From assembly GCA_934045905.1 (NCBI GenBank), contig OW203762.1, positions 19,686,345 to 19,750,344 of the forward strand: a stretch of DNA of 64,000 nucleotides, in the 5' to 3' direction. A program made the position numbers and the translations under genes. Positions 21,781 through 31,437 of this stretch are shown here, piece by piece. This stretch comes from Leuctra nigra. Taxonomy: Eukaryota; Arthropoda; Insecta; Plecoptera; Leuctridae. Within the stretch, counting starts at the first letter, position 1; each line of letters starts with the position of its first letter. Below the pieces are notes generated by a model. The model had not been told where the DNA came from. It saw only the letters and a list, made by a program, of their open reading frames with translations, and did not search any database.

Positions 21781-22090
21781 CTATACATTTTTTGTAAAGT
21801 TCTAGGAAAATACTATGCAAATTACTATACAAATTTACCACAAAATACTATACCAAAATACTATACTCTTTTACTGTAAGAAAATACTATATGAAATTAT
21901 TGTACACGTTTACTATACATATTTACTATATCAAATGACTATATGACTACTGGCATATTACCAAAGAATATTACTATTCCCACACATATCAGATTTACTA
22001 TTGGAAATAACTATTGGCTATTAACTATAAGAATACACTATTGGGAATATACTATTGGTAGTCTTTTAGGTATAGTAAAACTAGAATTTG
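21780..22090. repeat. Degenerate (T)ACTAT array
   Basis: ACTAT or its close variants (ctatac, ctatat, ctattg) recurs about 20 times in 300 bp, spaced roughly 10-20 bp, giving phrases such as aaaatactataccaaaatactatac. It ends next to an F-family head (ctaggaaaacgctcggcg at 22100). Confidence 0.7.
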
Positions 22091-22245
22091 TATATATACT
22101 AGGAAAACGCTCGGCGTAACGCGTTGATAACTGGTATGTGCAGCATATCTAACCATCTAACCGAAATTCCGTAAATAATCCATAAATAAAAATACTTTCA
22201 GGAGCACAAAAGAGTTTTTTTTTCAGCGACTGGCAAGATTACTAC

Positions 22246-22445
22246 NNNNNNNNNNNNNNNNNNNNNNNNNNNNNNNNNNNNNNNNNNNNNNNNNNNNNNN
22301 NNNNNNNNNNNNNNNNNNNNNNNNNNNNNNNNNNNNNNNNNNNNNNNNNNNNNNNNNNNNNNNNNNNNNNNNNNNNNNNNNNNNNNNNNNNNNNNNNNNN
22401 NNNNNNNNNNNNNNNNNNNNNNNNNNNNNNNNNNNNNNNNNNNNN
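22246..22445. other. Assembly gap (200 N)
   Basis: An exact run of 200 N, a scaffolding placeholder; true length unknown. Open frames crossing it are artefacts. Confidence 1.
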
Positions 22446-22474
22446 TGCATGTATTATTTGGCTGTTTTACATAT

Positions 22475-22725
22475 TTATTTATTGGTGTTAAAACATGCCA
22501 ACGGAACACATACCAAATGATGTATTTAATTTATACCTATTTATTTATTGTGTGTTAAAACGTGCCAATTCTAAACAGATACCAAATGATGTACTTATTT
22601 TATTTATTTCTTGCATGAAAATTCTAATTGCTAAATGCTTTTATGCATGAAATAGGTACCTTCTCAAATTGCTGTGCAGGTATTATAGCAATCTGCCGTT
22701 ATATTTATTTATTGTGTTAAGGTAA
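22475..22725. repeat. Imperfect tandem repeat, about 75-bp unit
   Basis: tatttattggtgttaaaac followed by taccaaatgatgta repeats at 22473 and 22548, with a third partial unit near 22700 (tatttattgtgttaag). It abuts the gap, so the array may have caused the assembly break. Confidence 0.65.
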
Positions 22726-22729
22726 TATA

Positions 22730-23670
22730 TCATATACTAAAACTTATGAAAATAATTTATTTCGCAAATAATTCTACTCAATACATAATTTATTAAGTTC
22801 ACTATTTCTATTTACACATTTGTTAACACTACTAGTTTTTTTTCGAATAATTAATTAGTGAGTAGCCTTTAAAAATTTAGAATTTTGGGGTCTAGTGTAT
22901 GATTATACCTAAATACATTTCAACTTAACATAATGAGAAATATACACAATTATTTTCTTTTCTTTGTTCTGCATGAAATATGCCATTGCCTATCTATTTT
23001 TTATTTGTAAACCTGATCTAATATGCAAAAAATTACTTTCTGTTTTGTCTTTTAGAAATATCAGGTAGGTATGATTTGGGAAAAATGTGTTTCAGTAGTA
23101 CCTATAGGTACCTACTTCTAAAAATGAAATATGCTCATTAAAATAACATAAAAATATATATTGACTATTTTGTTCCTCACCTTGCTCACAATCATTTTCC
23201 CAAATCCCTCCATTCTGTATAAAAATCATGTCATGAAGATGTTTGCATTTGGCAATGTTTTCTGGACCAATGCGTTTTATAACATGCTGGAAGTGAAGTG
23301 AAAATAAAATTTCAGAATAATAATTATTTTTATCAACGTTGAGAAGTTGATGAACACAGATATGGAATTATTTTTGTTGTGGGATGAATAGTTTTCTAGG
23401 AATTAATTTATAATGTTAGCTTCATTTTGAGAATAATGTTTTTGAAAGGGGCGGTTACAAAAACGCGGTAGATTTGAATACCGCATATTTCAAAAGTCGC
23501 GGTTCCGCACCGGTTTCCGCTTGGTAGTACCGTAACGTTTCACCAGGTGGCACACGACGACAAATTTTTATCATTGACCTTCCCATCTTTACCGCTACGA
23601 CCTAACCTAACCTTCCGTCCGTCTGTGTTGTTTTCGTGTTGTTATTGTTTCGTTTTAACCTAATAGATTA
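22730..23670. other. Unassigned AT-rich stretch
   Basis: No gene recognised. The last 250 bp become more GC-rich and contain cctaacctaacc at 23600 (two units of the insect telomere heptamer-like TTAGG complement, too short to matter), consistent with a promoter-proximal region for the ORF at 23681. Confidence 0.35.
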
Positions 23671-23680
23671 CTGAATACCA

Positions 23681-23857
23681 ATGCCACCTTTCCAAAACAT
23701 TGCGTTCTGTGTTGTGTGTGACCCAGACGATGAAGAGATTAAAGGACTTCCGCGTATGACAGCTAGTAGGTATACCTACCTACATAGGTATTTGAGTGAA
23801 CAAAGTTTCGCCGGTGCACAGTACTGGCCAAGCCGGGCCAAGACTTGTACATTTTAA
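23681..23857 (+). CDS. Candidate first exon or short ORF, unrecognised
   Basis: A 58-codon ORF begins MPPFQNIAFCVVCDPDDEEI and runs to a stop at 23855-23857. A possible donor, AG|GTATAC, lies after codon 29 (23769). The N-terminus has a CxxC pair and an acidic patch, with codon composition better than the surrounding AT-rich DNA. It is followed at about 400 bp by a Harbinger-like transposase relic, so it could be the 5' exon of that element or of a gene derived from it. No family recognised. Confidence 0.3.
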   Translation: MPPFQNIAFCVVCDPDDEEIKGLPRMTASRYTYLHRYLSEQSFAGAQYWPSRAKTCTF

Positions 23858-24189
23858 CCTCCAAACTCGCAAGTTTTAATGCACTAGCACAAGAAATCAG
23901 CTCTTATTGGCATGTATTTCGCGACTGGTGGTTTTCAGTCTAGTTTTCAGTGGCTAGTGAGTGACGATTGAAATGTTATCGTAGCCTGCAATGTGTCGAA
24001 TCATCACCGTCATACATTAGCCGTAGGCTAGTACCTTCATCACCGTGACATGAACCGAAAGTTCAAAAACACCATCAATGTGAAGTTAACTTGCAACTCG
24101 ACGTTGAAAGTCATCGATGTACCTAGCAGCAAACTATCCCGGATGTAATCAAGATTTACTGAAAGCAGCCTGCGGAAGTTTTCAGCATC

Positions 24190-24902
24190 GGTCTTCGTTC
24201 GAATCTTCGTTCGGTCTTTGACGAATGGCTCATCGGTGGCGGTAAGTAACATATGTTTCACATGGGTTGTTTGTACTTAGACCCGGCTGTACATTGACTT
24301 TCAGCTATTGTGACCAAACTGTGCTAACTACCTACCTAGCTAATTTACAAGATGCAAAGTTCATGAAACTGACTTCTAAAATATCTAGTCCTCTTAGATC
24401 TAGGCTTTGTTAAGTAAGTATTTAAAAACTCTTATTGAAAGAAACTGTTTTAATCTAATGCAATAATTTTGTTGAACTGTACATTTTACACATACTGTCA
24501 TACAAACACATTGGTCCTATTGGTCTAGTTTTGCATCACTAATCATGTGATATGTATCTGTCAATACAGCTGACAGCGGCTTTGAAATCGTGGCTGATGA
24601 TACCATTCGAGCATCTCCACAGCGAGGCAGAAGACCGCTTCAACAAGTCCTTCCGCAACAATGTCACGCGCTGCATCTAGTCGAGGTTCAGATCTGTGGA
24701 CCACACCGGGGCTGCTGGTCATCTTCTCTCCTAATGGTTGGTCTTTACGGCTGTGTGCATCCTTCACAGCATGTGCCTCGACTTCAACACAGTCTGGGCC
24801 AATCATCGCAAGGACCAAGACAGTGTTTCAAGAGATCCTGTTAGTAGGGGTGTTGCTCTGGTAGCCGAACAAACTGTTTCTCATAGTCAACTCATTTGTG
24901 AA
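24190..24902 (+). pseudogene. PIF/Harbinger-like transposase, C-terminal half, frameshifted
   Basis: Pieces in order across frames: LRSVFDEWLIGG (24200-24240), DSGF at 24571, LKSWLMIPFEHLHSEAEDRF and NKSFRNNVTRCIE (24585-24672), a YSP-like block (24730), then TAVCILHSMCLDFNTVWANH (24748-24810) and a tail to a stop at 24902. Harbinger proteins carry DSGY.L..WL.TP, a central E..YN...R...E and a closing ..LHN.C.D block, which these match. GT-AG motifs near 24240 and 24565 (ggcg|gtaagt ... atacag|ctgac) could join two pieces. At least two frame changes remain, so I call it a relic; a domesticated HARBI1-type gene with unseen introns is the alternative. Confidence 0.55.
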
Positions 24903-24944
24903 TGAAACAAGACTCTGAGAAAATATTTTTTTTAATTTACCTAG

Positions 24945-25060
24945 CTGTTAAAGTACCTACCTACCTAATAAAAAAAAACTCAGGTAGTATACATTTCAAA
25001 AATTCTTATAGGTAGGTAGGTACCTACCAATACCTACCTACCTATACAAATTCAATTTAA
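24945..25060. repeat. GTAGGTACCTAC-type simple repeat
   Basis: Several (TAGG)n and (CCTA)n runs meet at ggtaccta palindromes, e.g. taggtaggtaggtacctacc at 25011. Scattered ctacctacct phrases also occur at 23770 and 24330. Confidence 0.8.
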
Positions 25061-25395
25061 TTTCAACAATAAATTAACATTAGTTCTTTCTAGATTAACA
25101 CTGTTGGTTGGTACCTACATCCCTCTCTTCTTTTGGACCATTCATGATTATTGATTACCTACGTAAACTATGATTTCTTATGTGTCATATTATGTTCCTT
25201 CTTACTCTCGGTTTTTCTCTTGTGAAAGAGATGTGAATTCTGTCCTCGCACACCAAGATAGGTACCTAGCTTTTTGACTGGATAGAAACCTTGTTTGTTT
25301 GCATTGAGTCTCTCTTCTCTTAAAAGTGTAAACTATGATTACTTTTAAATCCATGTAAATGTTAGTGTCCAGCATTAGTTCTCTATTTCGGTTAG

Positions 25396-25641
25396 TGTTC
25401 ATGGAGAGTTGGAGTTAATGTGTCAAGAAAATGATTCTACAACATCGTGTAAAAGCGATGTTGTATGCACCGATGTCAACTTTGGTCTCTCAAATCTGAA
25501 TGCAATATTCAGCAGTGTTTCACTATCTTCATTGTCTGAGTTGCTCAAAACACTATCAAATACCTTGGAAAATTGCCATGTAACCTAGGAACTTATTATT
25601 TACATTAAGTGTCTCAATGAAGTACATACCTAACAAATAAA
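25396..25641 (+). CDS. Candidate terminal exon, unrecognised
   Basis: After a pyrimidine-rich stretch and TTAG (25392-25395) a frame is open for 64 codons to TAG at 25586-25588: ...HGELELMCQENDSTTSCKSD..., Ser/Leu-rich end LSELLKTLSNTLENCHVT. AATAAA follows at 25636-25641. The arrangement looks like a last exon with its poly(A) site, on the same strand as the exon-like ORF at 23681 and the Harbinger relic. Function unknown; chance cannot be excluded at this length. Confidence 0.35.
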
Positions 25642-25659
25642 ACATTTTATTTCTTTGCT

Positions 25660-26850
25660 TGACGTGTATTATTTGCCTACTACTTAGGATTATTTTCAAT
25701 GCTATGCTTTTGGTTTAACAGAAGGCAGGATTGGTTCTAGGATTGTCATTGTGCTGGTGTCATGCTAATCAAGTCTTAAACAACTGTTAAAATGTAACCA
25801 AGCATTTGAAACTAGATACCTATTAAAGTTTCTCTTTTTATGTTAGCTATCACCATTTTGTTGTTCTGTCAATTGTATTCTAATGTACTCTTGCAAAATC
25901 ACTTTTATTAAAGAACAAATAACATTCTTTACAGTAATTTCGAATTTTACCGCCAATTTTCGAATAAATCCAAAGAATTCGTGAAGAAAAATTCATACTT
26001 TTTGAAGTTCATTGGAATATTTCACGGCTTACTACTGTCAAAAGTTTCGAAAACATCAATTGTTTCATTCTGTGTTACATTATTAGACCTTGAAGATAAT
26101 CCCGAGATATTACCTTGTTGAAGAATGAGGATACGACCATTTTATTTTCGGTCGCAAGTTGTGATTAAAGTTGCGACCAGGATCAAAGTTACGACCAAAA
26201 GATAAAACTTGTACCAGAATGACCCTCAATTTTTAAAAATATTTTTATCACAGTTTACGTAGTCGCTTTAACAATTATGTCCGATTGAATAAAGTATATG
26301 TGCTATTTCTGAGTGTTTTTATGAAAATATAATGTGTATTTTGTACTGAAATTTACTAGAAAGTGTGAATTGTCGATATGTACCATAATTTGCTCGAAAA
26401 TTCCATAATTTGGACGTCTTTGGTCAATAATTCTAGTCCATCAACCTGGCAACACTGTGGCAAGCGAGTAGGTACAGTTTCTATAACAACCAAAACTTGT
26501 ACACTTTTAATTGTTTCCATGACAATAGTGCATTATTATTACCGCAACATTATTATCTTCCAATCACTATGGATATTCTTTATTTTTTCCTTGGATATTA
26601 TGGATATTCCTAGAAAACAATGTAAATAGATGTACTGAGATATGAAGAGCTCATACGTGCTAGGGGAGCAAACTAAAAAGACTGTTTTCTTTAATATTTA
26701 AAATGTAGAGCTGAAATTTGTTGACATGACTATTAAACCATCAAAACAAATAAAATGAAAATACATTTTGCCAAAAAACGAACATCATTTGGCCATGGGA
26801 TGCTGTTTTATTTAAATCTACTAAAGATTTCAAGCTAAAAAATTTAAATG
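25660..26850. other. Unassigned stretch
   Basis: No gene seen. Around 26150-26210 gtcgcaagtt, gttgcgaccagg and gttacgacca give a loose repeat of gttgcgacc and its complement. The 83-codon open frame at 26378 has no recognisable features. Confidence 0.4.
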
Positions 26851-26851
26851 T

Positions 26852-27095
26852 AGGGGAGCCGGGGGCTGAAAGGGACGTTTTTCATAAAACAATTATTTTC
26901 TTCGACCTTTGAGATTCTAGTTCCGATTACACTGTTTTAATATGAACATTGGACTATTACCAGCTTAAATAAAAAATAGCATCATTGTTTGAACATCCAT
27001 TGTTAAACTACAACTATTTTAAAAATAGTCTACCTCTGTCCCTTTCAACCCCGACCATGGGGTTGAAAGGGACAGCCAAGGGGTTGAAAGGGACA
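26852..27095. repeat. Inverted GGGGTTGAAAGGGAC repeats
   Basis: GGGGCTGAAAGGGACG at 26871, then the complement GTCCCTTTCAACCCC at 27038, then two direct copies GGGGTTGAAAGGGACA near 27059 and 27080. A small inverted-repeat element or its decayed termini. Confidence 0.6.
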
Positions 27096-27199
27096 CTCTA
27101 TAAAATAGCTAAGAATCATCATTAATAAAGGCACATGCCATTAAAACAGCAATAGATTCTTATTATTCTTTATTGCGGCTTTAAGAAAATCACATTCAA

Positions 27200-27430
27200 T
27201 CAATGCATATTAAACTCTGTCAAGCTCGATTCAATGAACGTAAGTTCTCGACCTCGCATCAGTTCAGGAGGCAACAATATCTTCACAATACATTGCTTGT
27301 CCACTTTATCAATATCTTCAGGTACGGGAACACGAAACATAGAAGCACCAGTTTTTACTATAAAAGAAACTACCACCTGTTCTTTTAGCACTCGCGTTAC
27401 TTTTGCGATGAAATGCTTTTGTGCACTTTA
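27200..27430 (-). pseudogene. pogo/Tigger-like transposase, C-terminal end
   Basis: The minus strand reads KHFIAKVTRVLKEQVVVSFI, GASMFRVPVPEDIDKVDKQC and ends ...ILLPPELMRGRELTF...FNMH-stop. This is the F(V/I)G-V...Y-V-F...F.WP...D...V....I...LP pattern found at the C-terminus of Tigger/jerky-type transposases of insects. Its upstream continuation lies at 30048-30925, displaced by element E2 and a LINE tail. Confidence 0.6.
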
Positions 27431-27559
27431 AAACATTGCAAAACATTAAACATTAAACATTAAACATTAAAACATTGCAATTTGCATATTGCAAATTTTT
27501 AGGAATCATTGTTATAATACCGTATAGTTGATAGTTATAGTATTTTTCAATTATGGTAA

Positions 27560-27692
27560 TTTTAATTTTTCTGTATAACCTTTTCAATTTAATTTTAAAC
27601 AACTTCATAATTAATTTCATGTATTTTATATTGATAGTTATTCTGTGTTTGTACAACCTTTGTTAATAAGGCAGACTTTATTTCTCTGAATA
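27560..27692 (+). mobile_element. 5'-truncated LINE 3' end, copy 3
   Basis: Diverged copy of 13832-13995: ttattctgtgtttgtacaacc and ggcagactttatttctctgaataaagat. It stands directly before E2, whose start follows AATAAAGAT. Just upstream is a short (aacatt)n tract, aacattaaacattaaacatt at 27440. Confidence 0.55.
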
Positions 27693-27697
27693 AAGAT

Positions 27698-30047
27698 CTA
27701 GTGGAGCGGTCGCTCCACCCAGCCAAGTCGTACTATACACTCACAGTCACTCAACATACCGTAAATGCCTAATAAACTGAGGAGCAGACCAAACACTTTT
27801 ACTGTAAGCAACAACATGGCATTTTCGGCCTACTGGATCTTAAAATTGGAAAATCTCACATTGTTGTGAAATGTCTTAATTTCGAGCTATGGCCCACCCC
27901 ACTACATATACCAAATTTGGGAACAATAGGTTATGCCATTTGCGCGCTAGAGGACCGAGAAAACAGTGAAATTACACCACTTTCTGATTCTGAAGATGAT
28001 TCTGATGATATCAGGAAACCCTGTTGACAGCGCCACAGCCTAAACGGCTAAACCGATCGACCTGAAACTTTTACCACATATGCACTTTTGGCGTCTGATG
28101 ATACCTTGCCTCTTGTGATTTTTTGTGCCGCCATTTTTAAACCGGAAGTGACGTCATAACTCAAAAACGTCTGGACCGATTAGAACGAAATTAGCGCCAT
28201 TCGATTTAGATGGTCATCTATATGAAGTATCAATAAAAAAAATATTATTTTCTTATTTTCTAAACCGGAAGTGACGTCATAAATACGCAATATTTAACTT
28301 ATTTCAACAAATTATACTTAAAATACGTACATAATTAACTTACATTGTAACATAGACAATACAATTTATATATTCAAGGTAGCAGTGTTCTCGGCCGCCA
28401 TTCCTGAAACCGGAAGTGACGTCATATATCTAAAACGCCTGTACCGATTGCAACTGAACTAGCTCCTGCGTATTCATTCTGCTATTTATTTGAAAAATCA
28501 ATTGTGAAAATGAATAAATAAATTAATGGTACCGGAAATGGCGGCAGGAACCACTAAATGAAACCGGAAGTGACGTCATATATTACAAACGGCATGACCG
28601 ATTTTACGGAAATATATAGGGATTAGGAATTCAGATGGTCGTTCATGAAGGTATCAACTAGATAAAACTAGATTGTTTTCTTATTACCTATACCGGAATT
28701 CGGCCGCTATTTCAAAACCGGAAGTGACGTCATGTATCGAAAACGGCTGGATCGATTATAACGAAACTTAAGCTATTCTTCTTGGATAATCATTTTCATC
28801 TTATACCAAACGCAACTTTTCATAGTAACCAAATCGGTTGAGGCGTATTTTTTTAAAGAAATTAGTCCCTGCTCGGACATGTGCTACAAGCTGTATGAAT
28901 AAACTAACAAAAGAAGTGATATCCCAGAAAAAACACTCCGTGTAAAAATACCAGCCAAGTCTCTTTAACTATAAAAAAAAATAGAAGAAATCTAAAAATT
29001 CAGCACTGAAAAGGAGTGATATCAAAAAAGGAGCCAAGTCAACGAATTTTCCAAATTTTAATCGTACCATTGAAATAAAAATATCAACCCCCGAGAAATA
29101 CTTAAAAAAAGGACTTGGCGCATCGTTTTTTTAAAGACATTTTTCTATTCTTAAGCTTATGCCACTCACATACTACGTAGTTCAGAAATGCCTAGAAAAA
29201 TTGGGACAAAACTTTCAAATTAAATATTGAACATTCTGTAAAATATTTTAAATTTAAATATAAGTACGCAAAGAAACATAGCATTGTCTTACAAGCAATA
29301 AATACAGAACAGTTGTGTTTGTGATTGGTAGGTACCTATAGTTTTGTGGGTACATCAACATACCTACTACAGCATTATACTTTGAACCTTCTCGCCGTGT
29401 AATTAATTGCTTTAATTAACATTTTATACCAAAAAAATTCATAAATTACATAACGTATTACTTTAGATAAAAATCTAGTCAGTAATTATTTGAGCAGCAT
29501 GGCTCAGTGCACTAGTCACTTATACAAATCTCATTGACGGCCTTCTTGTAATGAGCGCTTTCGCTATTTCCCTCAGTCACGATATTGAGAAGTATGATTG
29601 ATTAATATGACCCTAGAAATAGTGGCAATAACGAATAGACTAGGCCGCTTCCGTTTATTCGTTATTCGTTTATCCGTTTATTTCCTCTGAATATTGACAA
29701 AATACCAAAACTGCCAGTAGGTAAGAGTACTAGTTATATTAAAACGTAGTATGATTCGTCGATAATGAATGTGATATACTCAGGAAAATATACTTGTAGA
29801 GTTCTTCCTATACTTTTAGGATAGAAAAGTGTCTTTAAAAAAACGATGCGCCAAGTCCTTTTTTTTAAGTATTTCTCGGGGGTTGATATTTTTATTTCAA
29901 TGGTACGATTAAAATTTGGAAAATTCGTTGACTTGGCTCCTTTTTTGATATCACTCCTTTTCAGTGCTGAATTTTTAGATTTCTTCTATTTTTTTTTATA
30001 GTTAAAGAGACTTGGCTGGTATTTTTACACGGAGTGTTTTTTCTGGG
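27698..30047 (+). mobile_element. E2: composite element with five exact ETS-CRE composites
   Basis: Starts with the hairpin GTGGAGCGGTCGCTCCAC inside CTAG..., ends ttttttCTGGG. Exact CCGGAAGTGACGTCA occurs at five places (TGACGTCA at 28149, 28272, 28417, 28571, 28725), some preceded by GCCGCCATT. The microsatellite slot holds a (GAT)-like tract near 27980. The terminal palindrome has outer arms at 28921-29125 and 29840-30047 and a loop of about 710 bp, much longer than in E1, E3 or E4. E2 interrupts the pogo-like transposase. Closest relative in the window is E5. Confidence 0.85.
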
Positions 30048-30925
30048 TATATATATACAACCCAAGAAGACCCAACCTCTGGATTATTTGGGTCTGTTGC
30101 ATCCATTTCCTGATCTGATAAAGAGATAGCCCTGTCACTTTCACAATCAGATAACAATTCAATATCATCGATGTCACTCTCGGAAGAGCTTGAGTAGACC
30201 TTTGTGGACTTTCTTTGTCTCTTCATCTTGCCTTGAGGTGCTGTTAAACAACGTTTGACTGATTTCTTTCCTTTCTTCTCTGCTTTGAGTCGAGCGGCTT
30301 CTTCAATAGCTTGCTTTACCGGAGTGTCAGTCAACACTTTAGTGTCACCCTTCTTTCGACCCTTTCGATTAGTATTTGTTCGTGGGGCTGTCTTTGGAAA
30401 GGGTCGGACATCCTCGGGACTCAAAACTCTGTTTGATGAAGAAGTTGATGCACCCTGCTGATCAATCTGGTTTGATGAAGAAGTTGATGCAGTTTGCTGA
30501 TCAATCCCATTTGATGAAGAAATTAATGCACCCTGCTGATCAATCTGGTTTGATGAAGAAGTTGATGCACTTTGCTGATCATTTAGGTTTGATGAAGAAG
30601 TTGATGCAGTTTCCTGATCAATCCCATTTGATGAAGAAATTGATGCACCCTGCTGATCAATATGGTTTGATGAAGAAGTTGATGCACATTGCTGATCAAT
30701 CAAGTCGTTTTGAACGTTTTGGAGAGGAGAGCTATCTTGTTCTGCTTGTATATTTTCTGGACGATCTGTTACATACGACGATAAGAAATCATCATCAGTG
30801 AAATTGTCACGGTTGAAGGGATATATCCCAGTAGCCTTAAAGCCGCTAATAATATTTCTGATAGTAAAATCAGAGAGATATGCGGTGTTAACAATGGCAG
30901 GAGCATGTGACAGATTAGAGTGAAA
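30048..30925 (-). pseudogene. pogo/Tigger-like transposase, central part, cut off by E2
   Basis: From 30925 downward: YLSDFTIRNIISGFKATGIY, PFNRDNFTDDDFLSSYVTDRP, then a long linker of IDQQ-AS-SSSN repeats, a basic segment (KKGKKSVKRC...KMKRQRKS), an acidic Ser-rich stretch (SSSSESDIDDIELLSDCESD) and NNPEVGSSWVV, where E2 begins. 'F..GFR.TGI.PFN...F...DF' is the end of the DDE domain of Tigger-like transposases. The catalytic aspartates would be upstream and are absent here: an F-family fragment abuts at 30925. Confidence 0.7.
30430..30700. repeat. 39-bp coding minisatellite in the transposase linker
   Basis: About seven units of tttgatgaagaagttgatgc plus accctgctgatcaatctgg, encoding the 13-residue N-IDQQ-x-AS-T-SSS unit on the minus strand. 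Units differ at one or two positions (ttt/cac, gtt/att). Confidence 0.85.
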
Positions 30926-31366
30926 ATTGGCAAAAATACCTTAAATGTTGGTACCAATGACCATGCGAAGTTTTTAGTTGGTCGGTCAATCGGTTCCAGT
31001 TTAAATTTCAAAAATCACAGGAAAAATGGTTTCAAATTTGAACCAATTGGAGGATTTGGCTGAATTTTTTTTTGATTGGGTACAATGTTGGTTGCAATGA
31101 CTTTGCTAAATTTCAAATTGATCGAACCAACCAATCGAAAGATAATTTTTATAAAATTTGAACCAATCACAGGATCTCGTTCAGAAAAGATCCCAGGGAT
31201 CGCATAGATTACGTTAGTATGTGTACAAAATTTCAGATCGATTGGTTGTGCGGTTTGACCTGGGCAGTGCAGGCAAAAAAACAAACAAACAAACAAAAAA
31301 AAAAACACACAGAGAAAGTGCCATAAGAGTACCGTGGTGACGCTCGCTACGCTCGCTCAATAAACA
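30925..31366 (+). mobile_element. F-family long-form fragment (3' portion)
   Basis: Matches 10741-11170: aaaattggcaaaaatacctt, gtttgacctgggcagtg, then accgtggtgacgctcgctacgctcgctcaata. The head is missing. Confidence 0.7.
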
Positions 31367-31437
31367 TTGCTTTTTTGTTCTATCGTATTAGAATAATCTG
31401 TTTCCAAAGGCATAACTCCTGTCATCTGTCTCTACAG

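Noticed and set aside
22198..22509. Open frames across the N run
   Set aside because: They consist of undetermined bases; artefact of the gap.
23590..23615. cctaacctaacc as telomeric repeat
   Set aside because: Only two units; no array.
30376..30801. 141-codon plus-strand frame with MKKLMH repeats
   Set aside because: Antisense shadow of the 39-bp minisatellite in the pogo-like transposase.
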